A stretch of 64,000 nucleotides of DNA, from the NCBI GenBank assembly GCA_029834535.1, contig JAQMWT010000093.1, forward strand, positions 103,557 through 167,556, in the 5' to 3' direction. Origin of the DNA: Chrysophaeum taylorii (taxonomy: Eukaryota; Sar; Pelagophyceae; Pelagomonadales; Pelagomonadaceae). Positions 30,636 to 42,280 of this stretch are shown piece after piece (within the stretch, counting starts at the first letter, position 1; each line of letters opens with the position of its first letter). Position numbers and translations under genes: made by a program. Below the pieces are notes generated by a model. It was not told where the DNA came from, searched no databases, and saw only the letters and a program-made list of their open reading frames with translations.

Positions 30636-32942
30636 TTAGTCGTCGTCGTCGTCGAGGGGCGACGGCGCGTGGACGGGGACGAGGGTGCGCTCGCTGGCTT
30701 CCTGGAGAAAATCTTGGACGAGGCGGTCGAGGTCGCGGAGGGCGTCGACGCCGGAAACGCGGCGCTCGAGGGCAGAGTGGAGGTACCTCGCGTCGAGCTG
30801 GAGCTGGTCGTACTGGGGCCGCGTGAGGGCTCGGGTTTGGCGGACGCCCTCGATGAGGGCTCGAGCGAGGGCGCGGAGGAGGGTGGTGGCGACGGCGTCG
30901 CGGGTCCAGAGGGCGTCGGGATCGTCGTCGAGGGGTCTGCTAGAGGACTCGCGGCGCGCGAAGAGGCGCTCGACGTCGAGCTCGATGCCTCCGACGCGCG
31001 GAGCCGACGGGGGTCGGGGCGGGGCGAGGGAAGAGGCGAGCGCGAGGGGCTCGAGGTCGACGGGGGGGTCGACGGGGGCTTCGCCGACGGCGCGGGCGAT
31101 GGCGTCGGAAGCCGCGTCGACGGCCGCGAGGGCCTCGCAGACTGCGGCGCGGGGGGCGGCGGCGGGCCGGTCGTCGAGGTCGGCCAGGAGGTCGTTCGAG
31201 CGGACGACGCGCGCGGCCGAGAGTCGGACGAAGCGCGAGACGAGAGCTGTGGCTGCCCGGTCGGTGCGGGCCTCGTCGACGGACGCTCCCACGCGGGGGT
31301 GGTCGTCGGCGCAGGCCTTGAGCTCGCGCGCGACGGTCGCTACCGCGAGAGGTCGTACCGGGTCGTCGGCCGCGCGTTCCGGCGGCGCGACGTCCCAGGA
31401 CTCGCAGAGCTCGCGGAAGGAGTCGGGGGCGTCGGAAATGCCGGAGGTCGCGTCGGTTCGGACCTCACCCAGCGCCTCGGTAGCCCCCGCGACCCACGCG
31501 AAGAGGTCGGCCGTCGCGTCCGAGAGGTCGTCGTCCTCGAGGTAGCCGGCGGAGAGCGCGGAAACGCGGTCTAGGGCGTTCCGCGCGTCGGCGACTATTT
31601 GGCGCGCCGTCGCAACGCACGCCTCGCGGAGGTCTTCCGCAGCAGGCGTCTCGCGCGCGAGACCCGCGAGCCGCGAGAGGGCGTCGCGCTTGGCGGCGCG
31701 GATCGACGCCTCGAGTCGTCCGGCCGCCGCACGGCGCGCGAGGTCCGCCAGCTTGAGCCGAAGCGCGTCCCCGATCCCGCACTTTCCGGCGGCCGTCTCC
31801 ACGCAGTCCCCCGCGATCTCGAGGGCGCGCGCGGCCTCGTCGGCCATGCGCTCGGCCTCCGACTCGTCGGCGGACGCGATCTCGCGAGTCAGGAGCTCGT
31901 CGACCGCGTCGATGTACTCGGAAAAGAGCGACAACGCGAGAACGTCGAGGGACGGCCGGTCGTCCTCGTCCTTCGCGGCGCCCCCGACGCGCTCGGCCAC
32001 CGCGTTCAGGGCGTCGGCGACGCTCACGAACCGCGGGGCGACGTCGGAGACGATGGACGCGACGCGCAACGGCAACGATCCGCCGCGGGCTTTGGCGATG
32101 GCCGTCCGCAGCAGCCACGAGAGATGGCTAAACCCCGAAGCGAAGGCCGCGCGCTCGCACTCGGCAGGCGACGCCCCCAGCCGCACCAGCAACACGACCC
32201 GCTCCGCGAGCTCCTCGGGCACCTCCGACGGCTCGCCGTCGAGCGACGCCCGGAGCGACTCGCGCAACGCGCCCGCGATGCGACTCGACTCGCGACGAAT
32301 CTCGCGCAAAGACGGCACGTGCTCGTACCGCCGCAGGATCTCGTCGGTCGTCGTGTAGTACCGCACCGCCTCGTCGTAATTCTTCGCCGCGACGGCCGCG
32401 CTCAGCTTCCGAGGCAGCTCGAACAAAAACTCGAGCCGCTTGAGCAAACGACGCGCCCGAACCAGCTTGTCGATCTGCGCGCGCTTGTCGGCCAGCGACG
32501 AATTTACCGCCGTCGACATGCTGTCGATGTCGGCCATCGTCGTCGTCAACGACCTCATCTCGTCCTCCATCGCCGAAACGTTTCGCTGCATGTCCCGGAT
32601 CGTGTCCGTCGCCGATATGAACTTGCTGTAGTTCTCGTAAACCAGCGTCTGCATGTCTCCGCTCAACGTTTTCACGTCGCGGCACAGAGCCTCGTCCGCC
32701 TCCAGCAGCTCCTGCAGCTTTTTCGTTTCCAGCATCTCGCGGACGTGATCGTCGGCGTTGAAATCGGCGCGGTCGATCGCCGCCTCCTTGGACTGCAAAA
32801 ATTTCGCCGCTTCCTCCTCCTCGCTCGATTTACCCAGCTTCCCGTAAAAGTTCGCAAGCAGTTCTCGCGCGCGCGACGGTTGTTCGCCGCCGATATCATC
32901 CTCGTCGTCGTAATCCTCTTCCTCCTCCTCGTCATACTTCAT
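30636..32942 (-). CDS. VPS51: Vacuolar protein sorting-associated protein 51 (GARP/EARP subunit)
   Basis: An uninterrupted 768-aa frame starts at ATG 32942. After an acidic N-terminus comes RARELLANFYGKL and then the VPS51 hallmark FNADDHVREMLETKKLQELL, followed by LVYENYSKFISATDTIRDMQ, the conserved N-terminal coiled coil of VPS51/COG1/EXO84-like tethers. The rest is a long helical-bundle region. VPS51 joins VPS52 and VPS53 with VPS54 (GARP, endosome to Golgi) or VPS50 (EARP, recycling). The stop codon overlaps a TAATAAATAATAA stretch that may be the 3'-processing signal. There is no intron. Confidence 0.9.
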   Translation of the reverse strand: MKYDEEEEEDYDDEDDIGGEQPSRARELLANFYGKLGKSSEEEEAAKFLQSKEAAIDRADFNADDHVREMLETKKLQELLEADEALCRDVKTLSGDMQTLVYENYSKFISATDTIRDMQRNVSAMEDEMRSLTTTMADIDSMSTAVNSSLADKRAQIDKLVRARRLLKRLEFLFELPRKLSAAVAAKNYDEAVRYYTTTDEILRRYEHVPSLREIRRESSRIAGALRESLRASLDGEPSEVPEELAERVVLLVRLGASPAECERAAFASGFSHLSWLLRTAIAKARGGSLPLRVASIVSDVAPRFVSVADALNAVAERVGGAAKDEDDRPSLDVLALSLFSEYIDAVDELLTREIASADESEAERMADEAARALEIAGDCVETAAGKCGIGDALRLKLADLARRAAAGRLEASIRAAKRDALSRLAGLARETPAAEDLREACVATARQIVADARNALDRVSALSAGYLEDDDLSDATADLFAWVAGATEALGEVRTDATSGISDAPDSFRELCESWDVAPPERAADDPVRPLAVATVARELKACADDHPRVGASVDEARTDRAATALVSRFVRLSAARVVRSNDLLADLDDRPAAAPRAAVCEALAAVDAASDAIARAVGEAPVDPPVDLEPLALASSLAPPRPPSAPRVGGIELDVERLFARRESSSRPLDDDPDALWTRDAVATTLLRALARALIEGVRQTRALTRPQYDQLQLDARYLHSALERRVSGVDALRDLDRLVQDFLQEASERTLVPVHAPSPLDDDDD

Positions 32943-33051
32943 ACTCCTCCCTCTTATTCTTTATCGCGATCAACCTCGACCATCGACGCGACTCGACGAC
33001 GACTACGTAGGAGGGTAAGGGTTGCGCATTTATTTATTACTCGAGCTCTTT

Positions 33052-33365
33052 TGCAGAGAAATCTGATGCCTCTTACCCTTATCCGTCCGTTGAGAACGTG
33101 ATCTCTTCCTTACCCTTCTTCTTCCTTTCTACACTGTCAATTAGTCCTCTGATTTGTGCTCGAGCTCATCATCATATGGTCTAGCGCGTCCCGAGGTATG
33201 TAACACTATACACTTAACCTTTCTCGTGTAGTTCTAGATGCCGCCTGTCGTGTTCTGAGGATATAGGGAACATACCTTTCATTCCCCGAATTGACCTTCC
33301 AGACGTTCATGATGAGACGGGGTGGTTTCCCAGGTGACTTACCACTGCATGCTAAATGCTCTGCA
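33052..33365 (+). repeat. 5' LTR of Copia element 1
   Basis: A 314-bp repeat starts TGCAGAG and ends CTCTGCA, a perfect 7-bp terminal inversion. It matches 43641-43951 closely along its whole length, with roughly a dozen or more differences by eye. Boundaries are set by where the two copies stop matching and by the TG...CA rule. Confidence 0.9.
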
Positions 33366-33887
33366 GGTTATGGGCCCAGGCGGGTCCCTGAGAAGCCATG
33401 TGTTAAAGCGCGCACGTAACCTATGGGTTTTGGACTGTTACCGCGCCAGTCCAGCCTCGCAACGCAAACAAGCTCGTTTATACAACGCCATTACCATTGG
33501 GCTGTATATAGCATATTTTGCACACGTGATCGTGTAACCTTGTCTGCACCTGTTCATAGTATCGTGTTGTCATGTTGACGTTGATGTGTGTGTAAGTTGG
33601 CTAACCTGTACTCTTGCACACATGTTATGGAATATTTTGGGTACGTCCACTCGTACATTCCATGACAATGCACTTACCAAGCTCCTTGAGAGCACCAAAA
33701 TAACCAGCTGCCATGAGTGACTACACTTAGCGGCACTACTCTGGACTCACAGCTTGCACAGTTGTCAAATGGACGTTTTTCCATCGATAACGAATGAGTG
33801 TACATAGACACCGATAGACAGACCCCCTTAGAATGTCTAGACAGTGTCAACTGCGTGACTGAACCCACAGGTTCCCCATCAACTGCT

Positions 33888-35933
33888 ATGGCAGAACACG
33901 CAGCTCGAGCCGCACCCAAGGCGATCACAGGTGCGGACATACTGAAGCTCGAAGCTACTGTAGTTGAGTTTCTCGACGAAGGAAATCGATTTCAGCTTCA
34001 AACCCGCAAGGTATCCTTGCAAATTAAGCATATTCAACAATTATTACGGTCCAGTCATGCCGATGCCTTCCTCGAGTACGACTCGTATGAAGCATATTCT
34101 CGGTCATGCAAGGACTACGAGATCCTCCGGAATCAAATTCTCGATCGCGTTTTCCTGGAATGGAAGACCGATAGGGCTGCTGATCTCCATTTAGCTGTTG
34201 ATGAATTGCCCCCTGAGTATCAGGAATGGCACTTCACCAATGAAGCTTTCCCCAACTTACCTGACGCAGAAGTAGCTCAGCTAGCTACTGTCTGTTACGA
34301 CAATGAAGTCAAGGCATTACGCCCTGAAATCAATCTTCGTTTCTTAGAAGAGGAACGAATCTTAAATCGCGCGCACCCGAAAGCATTAGCTTTTGACACC
34401 CGCGTTCGTGCCCCTCTTACCATGTTTTCGTTAACTGCTGCTGATTGACACACTTATCAGAACACGTATGCTACATTCTTGCATACGTACTTCAATCTTG
34501 AAAGTGTTGGAAAACCAGCACTTGCGGCCTGGCCCGCCAACAATGAAGTGTATAACAAAAGTTATATGCCCAACAAGGCTCGCGCCATTATGCTCATTGC
34601 CTTTACGACTACTGATGTGTCCTACCTGAAACAGCAGTTTAACTCTGTTGTTTATAATCCTAACTGCCTAACTGGTATGTCCATGTCTTTATTGAAGCTG
34701 TCCTAGCATTTAGGCAAATCTCTTACCAACTTAACCAGGAAGAGACTGACCTTCAATTCGACTTTGGTACTCTTTGTAGAAAATTTTACGAAGAGATACA
34801 TCGGCATTATGCCGATAATACCAGCAACAATCGCTACGATCGTGGTTGGGTAGACTGGTGTTCTATGTATGAAACTCGATCTTCATCTCGGCCTGTGCCA
34901 GACGCTGAACGATTGTGTCACCCTACCAACCCTAGCTGTATCTTAGAATGCGCATTAGACTTATATAATGTAGTATCAAATGGGTCGAACAAAAGACGCT
35001 TAGAGCGCCCTGTTTCTTGGCAACCTTGCGTTGAAAGATTGACACCACAACCAAAACCGAAATTACTACTGACAAACACGCTGGATCTATCAGACAAAAG
35101 TCTGACTCAAACTGCAAACGCCCTTGCGTCCATTACTTCTTCTCAACCTGGAACATCCTCCACGTTTAACGCTAGACGCTTGCGTAACTCTAACGATTCA
35201 CGCCAGCCTTTCTCTCGCAGCGACTTATCGTATTATTGTTCTGGTGATTCTTATGTCACCAAGAAAACTGCTGGACAGTCCCGTGGCCGTCCAATTTACC
35301 CTCGCACTTTCGACAGGTCCTCTCGATCTAATATGAAATTATTGGATCGAACGAAGCACACCATAAATACACTGCAAGAGCAGCGTAGTGAACTTACGAA
35401 GCATGTGACAGATAATGATATCACGGCTCGGCTACAACCGAACATCACCAAGTTATTTGAGACTCTGTTGCAATCCGCCGATATTCTATCAACCACATCT
35501 ACTGGGTGACTTACTTCGTCTAAACGAACAACTCATGTTCGCAGAAGACATCATTTGTGATGTAGACATTCATCTATCCTCGACCGAAAAGTCGCTAAAC
35601 TACGTGGAGCCACAACATCATACTGTTGCTACTGCTCCCACCCCAAAGGCAACTCCTCCTACTACAGATACCAAGAATGCCTCCGACACACAGGGTAACC
35701 CCTCTGATATAGTGCCTAGCCTCTTTACTGCTTCCGCCATCTCCGCGTTACCACCAGCGTCACTGTCCTCGTTATCTTCACAGGTCCAATCAGCCGTAAA
35801 CCAACCACAACAAGCCGAAACCACAAGGGATGTCGATAAGACCTCGCTATCATCATTTGATGAGAAGTACGGCATGGCTGATAAGGCTGACGAACCATCA
35901 CCACCTGTTTTTACCGATTATCATTCCAACTAG
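33888..35933 (+). pseudogene. gag region of Copia element 1
   Basis: The frame from ATG 33888 (MAEHAARAAPKAITGADILK) runs to a stop at 34448 and contains the UBN2-like gag segment YDSYEAYSRSCKDYEIL. Further gag pieces continue in other frames at 34479-34706, 34865-35509 and 35415-35933 (Arg/Ser-rich FNARRLRNSNDSRQPF, then a Ser/Thr/Pro linker). The homologous parts of element 2 read the same way, which supports gag identity. Confidence 0.7.
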
Positions 35934-36029
35934 CCTGTTATTTCTGGAGAACTTCTTCACTGCAAGTCTCTCCACTACTTGCCCGCATTCGGAAAATGCA
36001 CTTCTAACGAACTATATGAAGGTAAACAG

Positions 36030-39000
36030 CGTCCCCCAACATCGTTCCTTTTTATATTTTGACTCTTGTGCTACATTATCGTTAATGTCCAGCTACGACT
36101 ATGCGATTCCAAATCATATTATTCCACTGGATCCCAAATACGCGCCGATTATTATACAAACTGCCACTGGACAACAACGTGCCTCATGATGTTAACACGT
36201 ACATAGTTGTTCCACTACCAGATCATCACAAACCGGTTACGTGAAGATTAACGCTTTATGTCTTTCAGCCAGTGCAGACATTCGCTATGAGCATGCTCGA
36301 GTGGAACCAGACGAACTTGACCACTGTGTTCAGTGATCGATCTGAGCCAAAGCTCAGCGCTGTCACGAGCCGCATAGACAAAGTGGTGTATTCCCATACA
36401 TGCGTAACATCTACTTGCTGCTCTCCCTTGTCTCACCTACAACATCGCTCGCGACAAGCAACTCGAACTGCGCTCCCTCGCATTTCCGCTCAAGTGATAC
36501 CACGAAAACAGGGATCTACTGGCATATTATAAATATTCCTCAAGAGGACCAGATCGCCCGTGGATTCGCCCTTTGGTTCTTAATCTTCGGGAACAGAAAA
36601 ATTCGTTCAGCAAAACACACACCATTAGCATGATGCTTCTCGCCCAGTGTTTCTCTCACAAGAGCCCAATCTTCGCAAACCCTCTGTCATGTTACTTTGT
36701 TCTGGTTTGTCAACCCCAGCGTTCCTGTCTCAAGCCACTAATGACTGAGGCTGAAATATCAATGTAAAGGTTTGTTGTTGAGTCTGATGATACGCTTGTG
36801 CGCATGTTACGCCACCGTTTTCCTTCAGTATTATTATTTGAATCTTACCCGCCTTCAACCATCTTCACCAAATCTCACCAGAGGAAAGGCGCAAATCTTA
36901 TTGCGATATTATTGAGATAACGCGCCCTTGCACTAACAGATCTACTAAAGCAGCATAAGACCGAAGACTTTGGCTCGACGATCTCGTTCGACAGCATGCT
37001 GTCTGTCATCAACTTCTTCAACCCTTGGTACTGGCTGGATGACACCACCTGGTACTGTCATCAAGACCACATAACTGTGGCCACCTCATCCATTCGACAC
37101 TCGATTACTGTGTTGATGTTGTTGACAGGTTCCCGACCTACCTATGTGGCGACTACCAATCTAGGGAAAGATGGATCTGCATCGCACGCAGGTATTCTAC
37201 TGGACAAATCAACATACTTTCATGGCCTATCCACCACCCACGCCCCTTCTTTAAGATCGTGGATGACATACAAGCCATTCCTAAACGACTTTGACTATCC
37301 AAGGATATTGCCAAAGACTGGATCCGGGTGTTCCCGATCCCCATATGTCCCCGTTCCTAAAACGTTTGCACCTTACTCTCGCACAGGTTCTGTTCAGCCT
37401 ATGATGACCTTGAAACACAATTCATTATTTCTTCGCCTTCACTCACAACAGGCTCACGAGCAACGCACGCACTCTGTTCAATCCGAGAGTACACCATCAG
37501 CGTTTCAAGTTTCCTCGATGGAACCGCTACATGCAACTAATCCATTGCGGCGTCAAGGCCTTCACCGTATATAACGTGCGCCGATTGCACACTAACTCAC
37601 CCACTCCGTGTCCTATTACATAAGTTTTCGAAACTGACCAACAATCACATAGTTTCTACTTACAACCTCATCAACATCACACAACACCTTCTTAACCGGT
37701 GGCCACCATGACGGCAACCTCACCATAGAAAACACCGCCACCAAATGTGGCGTTGACGACGGAAGCGTCGCTGCCTCCAACGTCCCCGCGACAGAGAGAT
37801 CTATATTGGAGCGTTTATGGGTTACGGTGATAATCCGCCGGCACTTCAAGTTGGCTGCGCTGCCGCCTATGGCACCGCCATTAAAACATCGATGTCAAAC
37901 GATGCGCTGCTTTGCGCTGCACAAGGCCACCGACAATTGACAAACTACAAGGTTCTCGGCGTGGAAGATCACCACTGTCCATATCTATGGGATATTCGTG
38001 AAGTGAAACAAACTCGATAAACCGGAAAACCATTTCTAGAATAGAGTTATAACGCGTGCACTCGACCTCGCAACAGGAGCTACGCTATCCGCTCGACCGG
38101 AGTTGATTCGTAGCAACAACCACACCAACAGCGGTGAAACTTATTCTTGCTTTGACGGCTTTGAAGCAGCGATATCCACGGCGGCAGAAAAGACCGAAAT
38201 GCCGTTAAACTTGCTTGTCTTCGTCCCGGACCACTCGCTACGATGATGAGGATGCATCCAGTGACCCTGCTACCAGGATGACGACGCACTCTCCGCCTGG
38301 ACACAACCAAATTCGATGTTCGGCGCAAACGTTGCTCCCCGCTCATCATTCCTCGCAAGTCAGCACACGGATCCGCTGAATACTCAGCAAAGAACGAGCC
38401 AATCGCTTCCACCGGTGCACCACTGCCCCGCAACGTTGCAGCCAAGGCCCCAACGTACTGTCGCTATCTCTCCTTGATTACCACAGCGACTTGCTTATTG
38501 ATGCCTTCAAGCCCTACTTTAGCCAGCACATTACCTCCCCGTGCCGCGTCGATAAGGGCATTCAGCTCGCTTTTCCGCCGTACATGCACCACTTTAACTT
38601 TGAAGTTGAGTCAGCCATCGGCTTCATCGCCTCCGCCTCCTCAACTCGCCTTCGCTCTCTCCTTAATGCTCATTATCGTGGCTCCAAGATCGTGGAACCA
38701 GCCATCATGTTTCCCTGGGCGGTGATACACACAATCAGAGCTACAACCTTCTCCCGAACGCCACGCTCGAGCGCATTCACCGTGCTATCCTGAGTCCGCC
38801 ACAGCTACTCTACAATCAACCGAGCACTCCCAGCATGACATGCTCGATCTTCGGCGCTGAATGCTACCTTCTATTGGAACCCGAGCACCACAAGTGGGAA
38901 CCGTGCCGCCGCAAATACTTATATCATGTTGCGCCAACGCGCAAAACCCGCTCGTCTCCCCACGTGTTGACCATAATGCCGACGTCGTCCTCAACCCTGA

Positions 39001-39670
39001 AAGACAAATCGTGTTTCGTCCAAGCTGCAATTCCTCTACATGCTCCAGCATCCTACTCCTGATCCTGAACTTGCTCCTCCGCCTCACGCTCCTCCCGCGC
39101 CTTTCTCGCTCACACCCCACGCTGCTATCCAAGACCATTTCATTCAGAGGGGGCACGGACACCTCATCCTCAGAGGGGGCACTCTCCACCTCCTCAGCTC
39201 CTTCTTCGTCCCCTGCTCCTGCTTCTCCTCCCCCTTCCGACGCTCCCGTCGACGATTCTGGCTCTATGCCACCGCCGCCCTTGCTTCCTTCTTACAAAGA
39301 CCTTTTTGCACAAGATGACCTCATTCTTGTCCCAGGTTCCAAACAACCTAACAACCGCAAGGCAACCTCCATGAAAAATATCCAAGCCCGGCTGCAAGCG
39401 TCTACTATTGGTGCTTACAAAGCCGCTGGTGGCAAACTCGCCGATTTCCGCTGGGATCTTCGCCACCACTTTCTTACGTTCAAGTCTCCCGCCCTCTCCG
39501 CCCTACATATCAATGGTGGTATCCTCTGGTCTGCTATCTGCTCAGAGGGGGAACATGCGTTGTTAGCTCGTCTTCTTCTCCCGTTGCGCACTGACTTGCC
39601 CGTTACCCTCACGTCGATGGTCACTTCGCCCACGCTAAGTGCGCATCCATCCCAGCCGCAACCTTTCTAA
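36030..39670 (+). pseudogene. Protease and integrase region of Copia element 1
   Basis: Near 36055 the frame reads YFDSCATLSLMSS, the position of the retroviral-type aspartic protease motif, with Cys replacing the usual Gly. Integrase-derived pieces follow, best seen at about 38490-38800 (AFKPYFSQHITSPCRVDKGI, then FNFEVESAIGFIASASSTRL) and at 38820-39060. The frame 38861-39670 ends in the linker before RT (PSYKDLFAQDDLILVPGSKQ). Multiple stops and frame changes make this non-functional. Confidence 0.65.
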
Positions 39671-40023
39671 CTGCTGATGGTTCACCTACGCGCCCCATTC
39701 ATCAGCCTCGTTTAGCTGCGTTCACTGAGCACGCTGCTGCCTTTGGCATTTCTTCATTACAGTATGCACTTACGTATCTGGCGCCGACCAGCTTCATCAA
39801 TCACAACTCTTCCGAGTTTGGCGCTAATTCAGCATCTCTGTCTGTCTTAAGAGGAATGTGCACTCTGCATCTCTGTCTGTCTTTAGTCTAGAGGATCACC
39901 CTACCTGGTCTCTACAGATCAGTCTTACATGCCGACCCTAGTATCCATATTCAACTGGAATCTGCTTCCTCTACCCTTCCTACTGACGCTGTTTCCGATT
40001 ATCCCGAAGTCGCGCACACTGCC

Positions 40024-41877
40024 TTGACCGCAACGTCGTTAAACTATAGTTCACCAGCCACTGTTGGTCCCGATGAATACAAACTCAAGTGCCTCCACGG
40101 TATGTCGCCTGAAGACAGGCACGCCTACCTCAAGGCCATCGCCAAGGAACTCCACGACATTATCCGCTTTGGCTGCTTCAAACTTTCATTACCCGACGGT
40201 GTCTCTCGCCCTATTGACAGCAGGATGGTGCTGAAGATTAAAACGGACTCTGCAGGCAAATACGTTAAGCACAAGGCTCGCCTCGTGCTACGTGGCTTCC
40301 TAGCATCCCTTGGCGCCGATTTCTTTGGCACCTTCAGCCCAATGGCCACAATGACCGCAATCCGGGTACTACTGGCGATTGCAGCATACAAGCAATTGCC
40401 TGTCTACCATGCAGACGTCCCGAACGCCTTCGTTCAGTCTGACATTGATGCCAACGTCTATGTTCAGTTACCAGACGGCATCAAGCTTATCGACCCCGAT
40501 GACGCTAAGTACAAGGGCCGACGCCTACCGAAACTGCTGAAGTCACTTTATGGCTTCGGCAATCGCCATCTCTTTGGAACAAAGAGATAGACGGCTTCTT
40601 CCGTAGCCTTGGCTACAGGCGCCTGCATTCGGACTCTTGCCTATATGCTCGAGTATCCGCACATGCTAAGTTCGTCGTATGCAGTCTGTCTGTAGACGAC
40701 ATTGTTGTTGTGTCCAATGATGACACTCTTCGCTGAGTTACAGGATGCCCTCCACAAACGGTATGCTGTAGAGCAGTTTGAACCTGTCCATACCCTCCCA
40801 GGCATGCGTGTGAGTCGCACATCTGATGGACCCATTTCTCTGGATGTGCAAGCCAAGCTTGATGAACTCTTCGCTGATCATCCTGTCTTGCAGCAATTAA
40901 CTCCGCTTAAATATCCTATGTCCTCGTCCTTCAAGTATATAGATGGCACTCCCAGCTCTGAAACAGAGTTGTACATCAACTCACACTTTGCCACCCTCCT
41001 TGGCAAGCTGGTGTTCATGCAAGTGGCCTGCAGACCTGACTTCTCGCAAGCCTTGGGCAGATGTTCGCGTGGTATGCATGCACCCACTTACGTTCATGTC
41101 CAGATGCTAGAACACCTGCTCCGCTACCTGAGGAAGCCGGAAAAATGCTCACTTCGCCTCTGGTTTCATCCTAAAGGTAATGCTATTGAAGCTCACCCTC
41201 GCACTGTCTCCGCTAATCGAATTGATCTCTCTACTGTGGTTGACTACCAACCGCAGGATGTATCTATTGGACAGTTTGATCCCTTAGTTGCCATGGTCGA
41301 CGCTGACAATGCCCCTAACTTAGCACAGGAAGATAGGAAATCTACCACCGGGTTTGTCTTCTATCTTTTCAACTGCCTTATAGGTTGGAAACGCAAGCTT
41401 CAACCGATTGTCTCCTGCTCAACTCACGAAGCTGAGTTGATTGCCCTCAGTATTTGTGCTGATGAAGCGGTTTGGCTACGCAAGCTGCTGTTGGAACTCT
41501 CCTTTGTCGTCAACCCCACCTTCTACGTCAACAATGTTAATGGTGAGAACACCGCTGATCCTGTTGACTTCGATGACAATGACAACCCAATTGCTGAAGA
41601 TATGCGCTTCATCAGAAGCCTACCTCTCTTGTCTGACAATGCTGCTGCTGTCCACACCTCTAATAACCCAGATGGATCCTCTCGCTCCAAGGCACTGTCG
41701 ACCAGATGGTTTAAGATCCGTGAGTACATCTCGCTACAGAAAATTCGAGTCCATCATGTTCCCGGCAAGCTAAACGTGGCTGATGGTTTTACAAAGCCAC
41801 TTGCTGCTGAGTTCTCCGCTTTTCGTTCTCTACTCGGTATGCATCATGCCTCTGATGACAAGTCTCTACATGATTAA
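40024..41877 (+). pseudogene. Reverse transcriptase and RNase H of Copia element 1, frameshifted
   Basis: The first frame (to 40590) holds KHKARLVLRGFLASLGADFF, DVPNAFVQSDIDANVYVQLP and LPKLLKSLYG. The second (40702-41877) holds the fingers/thumb and RNase H (LAQEDRKSTTGFVFYLF, STHEAELIALSICADEAVWL, KALSTRWFKIREYIS). Between them the catalytic LSVDDIVVV segment is in a third frame. Comparison with the intact copy at 50261 shows a one-base loss near 40559 and another small indel near 40735. The stop TAA at 41875-41877 is partly supplied by the nested retroelement. Confidence 0.85.
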
Positions 41878-42268
41878 CTAACTAACTTCAGACCTCTCCC
41901 GAGCATGGGAGCCAGGCCGGACCGGCAGGAGCCGGTACGGAATCACACAGGAAAATTCACGCAGTTGGGGCAGAGGCGAGGGACGAGGACGGACTTGTTG
42001 ATGGTGGACCGTCACTGCGCGCGGTCTTGTGCGAGGTCGTGCAAAAGCGTCGCAGGCCGCGGACGTGTTGGTCCACGAACAATCGACCTGTCCGTCGCGT
42101 TCTGCCCAACCGAGCGAACCCCATCCCAGCGCGGACTTTTCGGGTGCTAACCGGCCAGCCCGGGAGGCGAGCAGGCACCGTCTCACTCCGGGACGGCCAG
42201 GGCCGCCGCAGGGAGCAAGCGTGTTAGGCGCCGTCCTCCATCGCAACCAACGGTTAGCGATCGCAGGG
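41876..42268 (-). mobile_element. (TTAG)n-tailed short retroelement, copy 1
   Basis: This 393-bp minus-strand insert is bounded by the 12-bp direct repeat CTCTACATGATT (41864-41875 and 42269-42280). Its 3' end is a TTAG repeat preceded by a conserved segment ending CTCGGGAGAGGTCTGAAG, also found at 45069-45137 and 53710-54026. Long target duplications and a simple-repeat tail indicate target-primed (LINE or SINE) retrotransposition. A frame ending RPGSHARERSEVS is shared with copy 3, so it may be the 3' end of a LINE ORF or a SINE. Confidence 0.85.
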
Positions 42269-42280
42269 CTCTACATGATT

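Noticed and set aside
31599-33101. 500-codon plus-strand open frame antisense to VPS51
   Set aside because: VPS51 on the minus strand has clear family motifs; the antisense frame is Arg-rich and without content.
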